Source: Dryococelus australis
Taxonomy: Eukaryota; Arthropoda; Insecta; Phasmatodea; Phasmatidae
NCBI GenBank assembly: GCA_029891345.1
Contig: CM056998.1
Location: 175,160,239 to 175,224,238 of the forward strand
Length of the DNA stretch: 64,000 nucleotides
Direction: 5' to 3'
A program made the position numbers and the translations under genes. Position 1 is the stretch's first letter, and the number at the start of each line of letters is the position of its first letter. Below the pieces are notes generated by a model. It did not search any database, had not been told where the DNA came from, and saw nothing but the letters and a program-made list of their open reading frames with translations. Positions 43,733 to 54,960 of this stretch are shown in pieces.

Positions 43733-43956
43733 ATGGAGTTAAGTTTTTGTAGCGATGCAAACAGGAAAGAAGAAGAAAGTGTCACCAACGTAGAGTGCTT
43801 GTTTATTTCTTTTGTCGTAGAACACAATCTTCCTATTAGCTGTGTAGATCATGCTGGGTCTTTGTTTCGTAAAATGTTCCCAGACAGTGCTATCACTAAA
43901 AAATATGGTTGTGCATGCACAAAAACTTATGCAATTGTAACTGAAATGGCAAAAAC
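43733..43956 (+). pseudogene. N-terminal fragment of a hAT-like transposase or derived gene
   Basis: The frame starts MELSFCSDANRKEEESVT, then FISFVVEHNLPISCVDHAGS and LFRKMFPDSAITKKYGCACT. The FL-EHNLP...DH...L...MFPDS-I-KKY-C-RTKT pattern is known from many hAT-related, zinc-finger-associated transposase-like genes in animals. The frame is cut at 43957 where a minus-strand LTR starts, so no catalytic core or hAT dimerisation domain is present. Coding quality before the break is good (no stops). Confidence 0.6.
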
Positions 43957-45568
43957 TTGACGCGTGTCCAATTAGACTGACTGGACACTGAAGTTACGGA
44001 TTTCACTCACTAGACCAAAAGCATCTTAGGTAGCAGGGATAAGGTGAGGAGGGTTGGCTAGTTCTGATACTCTCTCACCTCTAGTTAGGTAGTTGAGGTA
44101 GGTTTAGTCTTAAGCGTGGTGAATGACTGCACGAATGTTCCAAAGTCATGCTTCTTTCATCCAGTAGACCAAATTGTCCCAACTTAGGCAAACTTCCACT
44201 CCGGTTAATAAGCCGTACACAACAGAGTGATACTTGTAGCTAGTACGAACACATGGTCGAAACTCAATATTACCGGTGCAGGTGCGACTGCTTGACTTCT
44301 GAGTTCGGCAGCATGGACCCGTTCCGCCTGTCTATCCTGCGTAGGATAGGATGATACGATCCTCGGCCAGGCAGCAGGGTGAGCCAGGTGTTGCTCTCTA
44401 TGTCTCCTACCACTCCTCTCATGAAGCATAGGGTAACAGTTCTATAAATTACGCAGTGCACTGAAATGGAAATATTATCAGTGTACCCCAATAGTGACTT
44501 GTCGGCCGGCTCGATAAGAGTCCTCACTGATCCTCCACCGTAGGCGGACTGATCAGGGAGACATTGAGCCGGAGTCGCACCAATCCTCTACTGGTTGTGC
44601 GTCCACCCAGAATACCCGGCAGCACTGCAGGTCACCATCACAGCGCACTAATAGTGCGAGTGGTGCAAAGCAACCTGTGTGTGTCGTGTCTCCTGGTGTG
44701 AAGGTTTTTACTAGTGATTGGGGCATTACAGTTTCTTACCCACGAGCACTAATAGTGCTATGTGTTTCATGGGAAGAAATAGGTCTTACGGGTATGTCTT
44801 AGTTCGGTTTAATAACTTCCCCAGATTCCATTGGCAGTGCGCAGCGTAATCTACCTCCTGCTGTGAGTACAGATGTATACCCTGGAAATAAAAGTAGCAA
44901 AGTAGAAAGCAATGTGTGTGTATTGAAAGTTCAATAGACACGTGACCTGTGCTACCTCCTACCAAGTCGAGGATAGCTGAAGATAACTGCATGGTTCCAG
45001 GTGTAGGTGACCTGGTTCTAAGTAAACTGGAAAAGTTGATTCCAGACTAAAATAAGAGTTACAGTTAAACTACTAATTAAATGTGTCTAGAGGAGGCAAA
45101 TGAAGTTAAAATAAGAAAGATTGTGTTTGTATGTCGTTGGCATACGTAGTTGGTTGCCGCGAAGGTGTACTTGTAGGTTTTGAACTTCTTTAGAGCTCCC
45201 GAGCACTAAGAGTGCTGGGGGCGGCGCAAGAGATGTGAAAGAATGACTCCAGAACTCGGCTGCGGCCGGACTTATATAGTGGTAGCTTGTAGGCTGCCGG
45301 CGTGGGGAGTGGGGAAGGTGCGACGTCCTCCGGCCCTGGGTGGCATGAGAATTATCTCGTCCGGTTCTGGCTACGTGCCTCGTCGGGTCTGCTCGGCCGT
45401 GCCTGAGGTCTGAACAGCTGGTAGGATTCGAGTTGTAGGGGTGGGGGGGGCATGCATTCCGGGATTCGTGCCTTCCAGGTGAGAAGGTAAAACACATAAG
45501 TTTCCGTTGCCTGTAGGTGTAGACAATGTGTTGCTCACATCTGTAGAGATGGAAGCAGTACGCGTCAG
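43957..45568 (-). mobile_element. LTR copy C with internal ORF
   Basis: Read on the minus strand from CTGACGCGTACTGC (45568) to GGACACGCGTCAA (43957). It contains TATATAAGTCCGG near 45275, a family poly(A) region near 44930 (AATACA in place of AATAAA) and an ORF starting at 44429. Directly upstream on the minus strand are a 17-C/G purine tract (45574-45590) and a conserved pre-LTR segment, so this is the 3' LTR of a minus-strand element that is cut off near 45870. Confidence 0.75.
44205..44429 (-). pseudogene. LTR-embedded small basic ORF, copy C (C-terminus frameshifted)
   Basis: ATG at 44429 begins MLHERSGRRHREQHLAHPAA, then YPTQDRQAERVHAAELRSQA and VAPAPVIL. After that a frame change replaces the conserved C-terminal block, which can be found in another frame just downstream (G-x-x-N-x-x-W type). 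It is the best N-terminal match to copies A and D. Confidence 0.55.
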
Positions 45569-45889
45569 TTGGTCCCCCCCCCCCCCCCCCTTCTCATCGT
45601 TTGATGAAGGCTCTTCATGAAAAAGGTGATGGAGAAAGGCGTAGCTCCCCTCTCTGGAAGATTTAGATGGTCTCTCTAGAAGGTTGGGGTAGACGTCGGA
45701 AGACGTGCTGAGGTAAGCAGCACAAAAAAAAATCTTTCATACAGGTAGGCAGGACCCTTAACGTAGGGGGTTCGGCCGCTGTAGTGGCGTGTGTTCAGGG
45801 CAACCAGCCGGCACGAGGCGAAATGTGAAGACGTGGCTGTGCGCTCAGGGCGACCATTCAGTGTGAAGCAAAACGTGGAGACTTTTCGC
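45569..45889 (-). repeat. Conserved pre-LTR segment and polypurine tract (minus strand)
   Basis: A 17-base homopolymer (C on +, G on minus; 45574-45590) lies just before LTR copy C. The 280 bases behind it match 49190-49607 and 57832-58200, which also precede LTRs. The segment ends where a + strand gypsy fragment begins, forming a head-to-head junction. Confidence 0.6.
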
Positions 45890-46790
45890 ACAGTGGGGCT
45901 ACCCGAAAGCCATATTGACAGACAGTGGCACCCAGTTTACTAGCCGTCAATGGCAAACCGCCTTTTAAGACTGCGGAGTAGAAACCTGGACTACCCCCCC
46001 CCTCCTCCACTCCTCTCCATTCACACACCATCCCCACTGAACAGAGGAACCAGGAGATCAAGAAGTGCCTCCATATCAGTGTGGGGAGTGACCACAAACA
46101 CTGAGATAAACACAGCCCCACCATACTGTTTGCCCTTTGATGCCGTACTAACGAGGCCGTCAGTACCAGCCTGATCATCCTACTCCTGGGACAACCCTTG
46201 CACCAACCAGGCGACTAGCAGTGGGAAGGTGAGCCGACTGAGATGCCTTAGCTTGAGGACATCCGGCTAGCAGTGCTAGCACGAACCATGCATCCCCAGA
46301 GAGCTCAAAATACTTATATTTCGAAGAAATATCCCCAACCAAAGACAGAGGTAAGAGAGTTCAACCTGGGGGAAGCCGTCCTCCTACGAAGTCACCCACT
46401 CAGCAAAGCCAGCAACCAATTCAGCGCTGGCCTTGTTGACAAATGGGATGGGTCATACCGTATAGTAGGCAAACGTGATAACGTTTACTGGGCCGAGGAT
46501 ATACGTGGGCGAATTCGTAAGGCCACCAGAGGTCAGATACGACCATACTCAGGGGACATGCCAATGCTTGAGGACGGCGATGCTGAAGGGGACATGTATG
46601 GCCAATCGGAATATGAAGATGAACCTCCACTCAAGAGGATAGAACCTGAAACCGAACCAATGCCCATCATGGTTGAACGGGTGCCTAGTTACATCGCACC
46701 GTGGAAGTCCGATGTTGAACAACGTCAAGGAGCATTTTCCGGAAGATCATGCCCTCAACACCATGCAGCTACGCCGATAATATAGCAGCC
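45890..46790 (+). pseudogene. Ty3/gypsy integrase, C-terminal part
   Basis: Broken frames cover the last integrase core segment (RNQEIKKCL, then PTILFAL, LLLGQPL). An open frame from 46273 contains REFNLGEAVLLRSHPLSKAS, then DKWDGSYRIVGKRDNVYWAE, DIRGRIRKATRGQIRPY, the C-terminal DNA-binding part. It continues into an acidic tail (LEDGDAEGDMYGQSEYEDEP and VERVPSYIAPWKSDVE). It parallels 54490-55370. Everything upstream, including the reverse transcriptase, is missing. Confidence 0.78.
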
Positions 46791-47900
46791 TCAAGATCCA
46801 ACTGCTCTGAGTTATCCTTGCGGAGTCCCTGAGACAGAGAACCCCGTCAAACTCCCTGTCGATCAAGATGCATCAGTGAGCAATCGGAAGTACCTTTGGT
46901 GAGGGGCTATGAATCACCCAGGCGCCTACCTCCCCACATAGTACAGAACTGGAAGTTACGGCTGTCCCAACTTCAGAGAGGTCGTCTTCAGACAACAAAG
47001 TACATGCCGCCACTAAACCACCTGAAATTATGCTCAGCAAGAACATACCTACTGCGGAAGAAAAGGAAACACCAGAGGCAGTGGTCAAGCTCATTACAAC
47101 TTCCACAAAGTCAACCACTACACCCAACAGCGATGAACTTCCTCAGCCCGGGATGTTGAGTTCCAGCAATAGTGATCAGCCTCAAGAACCTGCCACGCAG
47201 TATCTCCCGCAACAAGGGACGTCTTCAACGAGAGTGCCCTGCCTCAACCACCTGCCACGCAGGTACACCCGCTTATCGGGACGTCAAGCTGCCACGCTGG
47301 AATTGCTCCGCCTACAGAACCTGTTACGCAGGATCTCCCGCCAGCTAGGACGTCGAGCTCGGACCACAGTGCACAGGAAACTCCGCTACCCAGGGCGTCG
47401 AGCTGCAACAGATGTGCTCCGTCCCCAGGTCTTGTGATGCAGGAATACCCGCAGACCCGGATGTTGAGCTGCCACATTGGATGTGCTTTGCCCCGCCATC
47501 TTGCTGCGCAAGAAGCTGCACCCATCGAGACCATTGATGCCACCCGCATTCCCTCAACGGGCTCATCACTTGCAGTTGAGGATGACGTGAATCTCCCTTC
47601 CACTGCCTCGCCCCAGGACCTAGCCACCGAGACCATTGATGTCGCCCACGACCTGGAACCCCGACGAGTTGTGCTGCCCACAGTCGGGGTGGAGAGATTT
47701 CTCCCCCACACTGCCCCATCAGAGAAACATAGGAACCCGTGCAATTGGGATGGAAAGGCTGACCCTCCCCCGTAGTGGCTCAACGTCCCTTGAACGATTG
47801 CCCTCTCACTTTATTGCGGCAGAAGCAGAAGCCATGACGCCCCAGGCTGCTCCATGACGCCTGAGGACTCCACGTACCGCCAAGGCCGCCCACACGCCTG
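46791..47900 (+). pseudogene. Pro/Thr-rich repeated tail ORF after integrase
   Basis: Open pieces in several frames carry imperfect 62-69 bp repeats with cctgccacgcag-like cores near 47189, 47251, 47320, 47431 and 47500. A related region lies at 55380-56400. In gypsy-type elements this position holds env or an accessory ORF. No signal peptide, transmembrane helix or fusion motif was seen, so an env identity is not supported. Confidence 0.5.
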
Positions 47901-49189
47901 GCCGGTACAGGGAATCACCATGGAGACCTACAACCAGGTATATGTGGCCATGCCCTCAGCATGCTGCCCTTGGTCGCAAGGTCAGTGATTATGAGGGGGA
48001 AGACGAAGATCGCCAATAGTGCGGACCCTTTAAAAACTGTTAAGTAGTCGTAAACCACTACTACGTGCACGTGACAAAAGGACTCGTTATAGACCGATCA
48101 CGTGCACTCCATTTAATTTAGCCAAAAGACAGTGATGTAAACAGAACAATCACATTTAGGCAAAATTAAAAGAAGCAGTGCAGTTCCGTTATAAAGAACC
48201 GATGAGGTAAATGAGAAAGTAAATAATCACTTGGCTACGTGGTAATTAACTTTTTATTTACAACCATAAAAACTTGTACCGCAGTAACTTTTGAACAAAC
48301 ATTTTACATCTCATTGTTCAAGTGTTTCAGTGGCCAACAGCCCATGTAAACAGTAGCATTACGAACAGACGCTTTCCATAGTGACAGTGTTAGCTACAAT
48401 AATTAATATCACCTTTGGACACTCACCTCATACGCATGATACGTGAATACAGACACTTCCATAGTTTACATGTTAGAATAAGCCTTCGTTCACATGACTC
48501 TTAGCTAATTTTAAATTTTTTTATAATGTTTTGATGGGTAGGTACACATTTAAATATGCTCATAACATTCTTTTTAATGTGTATATGTGAAGATCATCTG
48601 CAACAAAGAATGCCGTTTTGTAGGAGGGTTTTTGTATATTACGCTCATGTGTAAATTTTATCAGTGCTTTTGTTTGCAATATCTTGTGCACCTCGTCAAA
48701 TTCACAGTCTGTGCGTTAAAACTTTTAATTTGGCACAAGCTATTTTAACTTCCATGTTTTGTTTATGTGTGCATATGTATGAAACCTGTGACCAATGTGC
48801 GCATAACTTGCAGCATTGTTCATCCATGTAGTGTACTCGCTTTGTATTTGTTTAGCCGGTTAACCCAGGTGTTGAAGGGCATGTGGTTAACCACTTCATC
48901 AATTGTCACACGTAACTATTTAGCTTGCTGCAAGACACAAAGTTTCCCTGGAAAAATTTTTCCTTTTTCTTTCTTATTTCACTGCAGCAAGCACCAGGAT
49001 GGTAGTAGCGTTTCCCCGCTTTCCGCAAGTAAGTCTTGTACACATTATAAATATTCATACTTTCATTCCCCTCGTTTTATGGTGTCATTATTTTTTTAAT
49101 AATTTTTCTTTTGATGTTTATATACAATTTTTTTGTAATATCCACCAGCGCTATGATGCTTCTTGTGAATGGCACGTATTATAAAAATT
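47901..49189 (+). other. Element 3' non-coding region
   Basis: AT-rich DNA shared with 56560-57830 (for example taaaccacta, then gaactcgttatagaccgatc near 48050; and tgtttagcttgctg-type text near 48920). No coding similarity. Confidence 0.45.
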
Positions 49190-49623
49190 AGCCTGGTGGG
49201 GACACCCAACACACGTGGCTTCCTACCCCAGTGATCTTTGCACATGGGGAAATGTATGTTCTCGCCGTATCAAGTGAGGGGCAGAGATGGACGCCTGCCC
49301 GCCACCCGCATGAGAGAGAGAGAGAGAGTAAGCCTCAAGGTTGCCAGCCTGCAGACACCACTTCATGTCTCCACGTTTCGCCTCGTGCCAGCTAGTCGCC
49401 CTGAGCGCACAGAACACACATCGCTACAGCACACAAACCCCCTACATTAAGGGTCCCGCCTACCTGTACGGAAAAAAAATTTTTGCTACCTTACTCAGCA
49501 CTTCGTCTGAAATCTACCCCGACCTTCTAGAGACCGTCTAGACCTTCCATGAAGGGGACCTACGCCTTTCTCCACCACCTTTTTCACGATGGGACTTCAT
49601 CGCAATTGGGGGGGGGGGGGGGG
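49190..49623 (+). repeat. Pre-LTR segment ending in 16-G polypurine tract
   Basis: Matches 57832-58200 and the reverse of 45569-45870. It ends with 16 G (49608-49623), followed at once by LTR sequence. An (AG)n run lies near 49314-49330. Confidence 0.6.
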
Positions 49624-50316
49624 CAAATTTATGCGTGCTGCTTCTACACCTATTATAATACGACTCTGAGTCATCGCCTAGGAGTACTGCACAACCAGTA
49701 GAGGCCTGGCGCGACTCCGGCTCAACGTACTTGATCAGTCTGTCTATGGTGGGGTATCATTGGGGACTGTTATGGTGCCGGTTGACAAGTCGCTATTGGG
49801 GTAAACTGTTAGTATTTCCATTTCAGTGCACTGCGTAATTTATAGAACTGTTACCCTATGCCTCGTGAGAGAAGGAGTAGTAGGAGACGTAGAGAGCAAC
49901 ACCCGGCTCACCCTGCTGTCTGGCGGAGGATAGTATCACTCTATCCTACACCGAACTTTGACGTCAAGCAGTCATACCTGCACTGGCAATATTAATTGAG
50001 TTTCCACCGTGTGTTCGTACCAGCTACAAGTATCACCCTGTTGTCTACAGCTTCTGAACCGGAGTGGAAGTTTGCCTAGGTTGGGACAATGTGATCTTTT
50101 GTACGAAAGAAGCACGACTTTGGAACATTTGTGCAAGCATTCACCCCGCTTAAGCCTAAACTTACCTCAACTACTGAACTAGAGGTGAGAGAGTATCAGA
50201 ACTAGCTGATGCTCGTGACCTCATCCCCTCTACCTAAGTCGATTTTGGTCTAGCAAGTAAAATCTGTAACTGCAGTGTCCAGTCAGTCTAATTGGACACA
50301 CGCCAAGATAATCGAT
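49624..50316 (+). mobile_element. LTR copy D, internally deleted
   Basis: It starts with an LTR-like head (tgcgtgctgcttctacacc), then jumps to the 3' third of the LTR (acaaccagtagaggcctgg onward) and ends GGACACACGCCAA. Promoter and first poly(A) signal are gone; the ORF start (49858) is kept. Confidence 0.6.
49858..50150 (+). pseudogene. LTR-embedded small basic ORF, copy D (broken)
   Basis: The copy begins MPRERRSSRRRREQHPAHPA and then suffers a deletion and frame changes. The later motif reads LGWDNVIFCTKEARLWNI in another frame near 50085-50140, as in copy A. Confidence 0.55.
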
Positions 50317-50489
50317 TGATGTCTTGCCTAAGAAGCTTTTCGATAGCTTACAAGTCATCCCATGAAATTCGAGCTTTTCCATTACTCATTGCAGATGGCC
50401 TAGATGCTCCTCCCACCTATTGGAGTTATTTCATCGTCGAGATAATCTAAGCAAAACTGTCCAATGTATCCTGTCAGTACTTCCAACGA

Positions 50490-51070
50490 CATTAATCGCT
50501 GGACGTTGCGGAGGCATTTTTCATGCCGAAAGGCATGACTCGAAGTTGTAAGTTTTTACCCTCTGGTGTTGTAAAATCTGTATACTTTTGACTGTCTGGA
50601 TGGACGGCAATCTGCCTGTATCCAGACTCCATGTGGAGAGTACTGAATATTTTTGCTTTGCCAATGTCTCGAAGGGCATGAGACAAGTCGATAGCTGGGG
50701 GGGGGGGGGGGGGCAATTGGGTGGGCTACTTAGTTTAGCGATTTGTAATTCGGGCAAAATCGCAATTTGCCATCTTTTTTTGGTACGAGTATGACGTACG
50801 AATTGTACAGAGAATTCGACAACTCTACTATCCCCTTGTCCTTCATGTTGTTTACCTGCTCCATGATGAGGTCACGTTGGAGGGCTGACACTCTGTATGG
50901 TATGTTGTAGACCGGTATGTCAGTGGTCGGCCATATTTCATGCTGAAGTTTTCAGTTGTGCCGTAAATTCCTTGTCCGAAGGCACGGACGTACTTGTCTA
51001 GGATGGCATTTAATTGCAAGAACTCTGGCCTTTCTAGTTTATGATTAATGCTCATTGAATGAACGGGCAT
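50490..51070 (-). pseudogene. Ty3/gypsy reverse transcriptase, N-terminal part
   Basis: On the minus strand: a pre-RT linker (KLERPEFLQLNAILDKYV, RPLTYRSTTYHTECQP), then HALRDIGKAKIFSTLHMESG, YRQIAVHPDSQKYTDFTTPE and LRVMPFGMKNAS. It ends before the YxDD box. A 17-base C/G homopolymer (50697-50713) replaces the usual Y-P-L-P segment and reads as polyproline. Frameshifts are present. Confidence 0.78.
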
Positions 51071-51314
51071 TGTCTGGATGTCGTTTGGGTTTTGGTACTA
51101 ATTGACAGTAATGCGGTTTGTTTCTCCCAAGTATGCTCTTCGTTGACCGTGATCGAGAATACATTGATGGAGTATAATCCATGTACATCCTAGTTAACGG
51201 ATTCGGACAAGGTCGGCGAAACAATAAATTCTGTTGGGGTGATGATATTTTGGATTTTTATATTGAAGGTAATCCGGCCAGTTACTTCCTGAGTTGCATC
51301 GGGTTGCGCCATTC

Positions 51315-51700
51315 TTACCACTTTGTTCTGTGAACAGAATTCCGTGAGCTGGTTGCTGTTAATAAATCCTGTGTAATGAAATTTCCTGTATCCGCAGAAT
51401 CAAGTAAGGCGAGTACTCTGTTGTTATTTAATTCTACCTCTATCTGTGGGGCTACAGGAACCGGTGGTTCCTCACTTAGTCCTTGGAGAATGGGCACTTG
51501 TAAACCGGGGTTGGCGGCCCATTTGGAACCCCTGGCGTCTGCATTTCCCGGCTTGGTTTCCGGAGGTAGTTTGTGAGCTGGTCGCTGCGAAATATTTGCT
51601 GACGTGTTGTCCACTTGGTTGGGTGGTGCGGTGGCTCCCTCTGGTTTCCGCGGACAGTCTTTGTTCCAATGATGTAGTTGAGCCCGGTCAACCTATTGTT
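51315..51700 (-). pseudogene. Ty3/gypsy protease fragment
   Basis: The minus-strand frame carries PQIEVELNNNRVLALLDSAD, then TGNFITQDLLTA, the retropepsin flap and active-site strand. The catalytic D-S/T-G reads D-S-A. It is upstream of, and collinear with, the RT fragment at 51070-50490, so both come from one deleted element. Confidence 0.72.
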
Positions 51701-51764
51701 TTGGTAGCAGATTGGTTTCCTTAAATTCCTTCTCGGCTCTCCTGAGCGAATACATTGGGGTCTT

Positions 51765-52860
51765 TGTGCGGGCGGCCTTAGGTAGCACGCGTCGCATGTT
51801 TATTGAACTATCAATCAACATACTTTTGTTTCCTACCTTACAGCTTGTATTTCTGAGAGTATGTATCTGTTTGCCTGGTCTACACAGGTTGCTACGTACA
51901 CCATTGATGAGTGCTGGGTAATTGATATAACCAATTTAACTTCAACAGCAGGTACCCCTCAGAGGTCTGTCATATTTTCTACACGCCCATTAGACGGCCA
52001 CCTGTTGCTTTCCAACTGCCATAGCACTGTACCAGTGCCGGCGGAGAGGAACAGAGGAGCCACAACCACTAGCAACACCTTCACCTAGGGAGAAGCGACA
52101 GTCTCGAGTTATTACTTTATCCCACAGCATTTTTAGTGCTGAGATATCTGTAGCTTGAGACCTGCCGCCCATCTCTGTGTAAACGCACATCCAGTGGCGG
52201 TATTGGTGACCCAAACAGCTACCCGTCTCTGATCAGCTCTCATGCGTGAGGGATCAGTGGAGACTTAACAGAGCCTGGTCAGCAAGCCAAAACCGGACTG
52301 ACACTATAAACTGTGTTTAGTTTGTTCACTTCAAGGTGTACCTAGCATACTGGTGTACTGTAAGCAGAGACTAAATGCCTTACGACCATAGACACTGCCG
52401 AAAACGTAGGGAACAAAACGCAGCGTTCCTTGCCGCCAGACATTTGAGTACACTTCCTCAACCCACTCTGGAGCGATAGGCAGAATGGAACCGCGCCGCC
52501 CAACTCATGCACGAGTCAGTATCGACTGCTCCGGTAACTATCTTATTTGTATCTCCGTTCATACGAATTCATCTCTCATGCCATCCCGTGATAAAAGTAC
52601 TGTTAACTGGCACTGCTACAGGATTCGGCTGGGATAACATCCACTTCTGGACAAACGAAGCTCACCTGTGGAATCGCCAGTTCGGCGTAGGCCAAGCTCG
52701 CTACGTCTGGGTAAAACCCACTATGACCACGCACCCAAGAAGCAATAGTAAATACTTACTAACCAACACTCCTCATCTCCCGCCGTCTATTTAATCTAGA
52801 CCACTCCACATTAGGTCTAGCGGACAAAATCCTCGACCATCGTACCTAGTAGCCTATCCA
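51765..52860 (+). mobile_element. LTR copy E, 5'-truncated, with ORF
   Basis: Homology to the LTR family begins near 51770 (ggtagcacgcgtcgcatgtt, compare 5902) and runs through acacgcccattagacggcc (51979, compare 43348) to ggtctagcggacaaaatcc near 52814. The terminus itself is decayed and reverse transcriptase starts at about 52864, so the natural 5' internal region has been deleted. It may be the 5' LTR of the element that ends with LTR G. Confidence 0.6.
52375..52794 (+). pseudogene. LTR-embedded small basic ORF, copy E (one in-frame stop)
   Basis: From ATG at 52375 a single frame of 139 residues is broken only by TAG near 52477. It reads MPYDHRHCRKRREQNAAFLA, PQPTLER, stop, AEWNRAAQLMHES, then TAPVTILFVSP, GFGWDNIHFWTNEAHLWNRQ, FGVGQA and a 35-residue extension. 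Position, start and motif order match copy F, supporting a real ancestral gene. Confidence 0.6.
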
Positions 52861-52863
52861 GGC

Positions 52864-53121
52864 ATGCATCAAGCTAAAATCGTTAGTACCCTGAATATGG
52901 AGTCAGGATACTGGCAGATTGTAGTACACCCAGAGAGTTGCAAGTACACAGCATTCACTACACCCGAGGGCAAAACCCTCCACTTCAGAGTCATGCCATT
53001 TAGGTTGCAGATCGTCCCTGCCAGTTTCCAATGCCTCGTGTCCGCAGAGGTACTGTCCGGTTACATTGGAAAGTTCAGTTTTGCATACATCGATTATGTA
53101 ATCATCTATTCAAATAGCTAG
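52864..53121 (+). pseudogene. Ty3/gypsy reverse transcriptase core
   Basis: Reads AKIVSTLNMESGYWQIVVHP, then TTPEGKTLHFRVMPF and SFAYIDYVIIYS. The YxDD box reads Y-I-D-Y, so the second catalytic Asp is lost. The N-terminal palm and fingers are absent because the frame joins LTR copy E directly. Confidence 0.85.
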
Positions 53122-53469
53122 GAGGATCATCTCGAACACCTAGAGTGAGTTCTGGAATGTCTGGAACTCCATGGAATGACTTCAAGCTGTCAAAGAGATT
53201 TCGGCAAGTCATCCATAGACTTCTTAGGACATGTCGTTTCATCAAGGGAAATTTCCCGCAACAGAACTTGTCACATGCCATCGAAGCAGACGAACCAACA
53301 AACGACAACTACGACGGTACCTGGGTCTGTGCAACTGGCTATGCGACTTCGTACCATACATTACACAACACATGAGACCACTTCACCCATTCCTCGAGAA
53401 GGACACTTGATGATGGGTACCGGAGCAACGATAATCTTTTAACATTCTGAAAGTCAGCTTCACGAACAT

Positions 53470-53908
53470 CAGCCAACTCCACTGTCCGCAAGGAAATCAA
53501 CCGTTGATCCTGCAAACAGACGCATGTCAAAATGGTCTAGGCACTGTGTTATATCAACAAGATGAGAACTGCCATCCTAAGGTGATAGCGTATACTTCAA
53601 CCCGGCTTAACGCCATGGAACAGCGCTATCATATTAATGAACAGGAATAATGTCTGGCTGTTATCTGAGCAGTGAAGAAATATCGCTTCTATCTTGGAGG
53701 AAAACTCTTCATTCTTCGGACCAACTCAAAAGCCCTCCAATGGCTGCACGAGTCACGGAATGCAAAAGCCAAACTTGGACGGTTAGATATGTTTCTCACC
53801 GAATTCTACTTCGAAGTTCAACACTGCCCAGGTAAAACAAACTATCTGCCAGATACCGTCTCTCGTTTTCCCACACTTGAGGAAAAAGCTGAGGAGGAAG
53901 TGGAGTAG
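53470..53908 (+). pseudogene. Ty3/gypsy RNase H
   Basis: Reads LILQTDACQNGLGTVLYQQD, then VIAYTSTRLNAMEQRYHINE, LGGKLFILRTNSKALQWL and FYFEVQHCPGKTNYLPDTVS. The RTDSK aspartate has become Asn (RTNSK). Two in-frame stops lie around 53650-53670. It follows the RT core in the same element. Confidence 0.82.
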
Positions 53909-54129
53909 ATGTCCCCTCTCCCTCAAATCAAAAAAAGTCCGGAAGAACAAATCCATCTCCTCCAGTTACAAATCACCCGTCACCAGCCAGCAGGAGGACC
54001 CCAACATACGCCACCTACTATGAGAACAGCCCCAATGCTTCGAACTGCGGGATGACGTCATGTGGATGGGTAGCGGTCAACCCAATATGCCCTGGAAGAT
54101 TTGGGTTCCACAGTAGTTACGCGCCAATA

Positions 54130-54960
54130 TATGCTGGCACCACCACGACCACCCTCAAGCTGGGCACCCGGGTACAAGGGAGACCCTGCTGGAGGACATC
54201 AGAGTGCGATACAACTGTGATGGGATAAGCCATGACGTCCAACAGTACGTAAGCAACTGTGTTACGTGCTGCCGTGGCAAAGCTTACCAGTTTCCATATC
54301 CTGCAGCACAACCAAGGAGACCCAAGACGGCGTGGACGCTCATAACTGCTTACCTCATGGGGACATACCCATGCAGTACCAAGGGGAACCGCTACCTGCT
54401 AGTAGTAACCGACCAGTTTTCAAGGTGGGTAGAAGCCTTGCCTCAACCTAGCCCAGATCGTGCAAAAGATGGAAACTGATGTATTCGCACGATGGGGATA
54501 TCCAAATGCTATTTTAACTGACAACAGCACTCAATTCACGAGTTGCCAATGACTGTCAGCTTAAAAGGGATGGGGAGTTGAAACATGGAATACTCCGCTG
54601 TACCATCCCTAGATCAACCTCACTGAATGAAGGAACCAAGAGATCAAGAAGTGCCTTCGTATCAGTGTGGGAAACGATCACGTCACTGGGATACACATCC
54701 CAACCATTTTGTTAGCCCTACGTTGTGGAACCTACCACGCAGTAGACACAAGCCCTAGCGTACTCCTTCTGGGCCAAACATTACGCCGACCAGGCGACTG
54801 GCAATGGGAAAGTGAGCCGACCGACATGCCTCAACCTGAGGACATCCGACTAGCTGCCTTAGCCTGCACTACTACCACCCAAAAAGCCCAGGATGAGTAT
54901 ATTCTAAAGAAGTACCCTCTACCGAAGACAGGGTACGAGAGTTTAACCTAGGTGAAGCCG
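54130..54960 (+). pseudogene. Ty3/gypsy integrase: zinc-binding domain and core
   Basis: An H2C2 finger (HDHPQAGH...CVTCC) is followed by RRPKTAWTLITAYLMGTYPC, NRYLLVVTDQFSRWVEALP, ILTDNSTQFTS and RNQEIKKCL. The first catalytic Asp position reads Ala (TAYLMG), the second is kept (LTDN), and the Glu region is broken by stops. The C-terminal part (54667-54951) keeps ILKKYPLPKT before a frameshift. Confidence 0.82.

Noticed and set aside
46791..47900. Retroviral envelope gene after integrase
   Set aside because: No signal peptide, membrane helix, cleavage site or fusion-like segment is visible. The sequence is a hydrophilic repeat.
48767..49184. 110-codon and 61-codon + strand frames in the element 3' region
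   Set aside because: AT-rich, not preserved in the homologous region at 56561-57831, and no domain.
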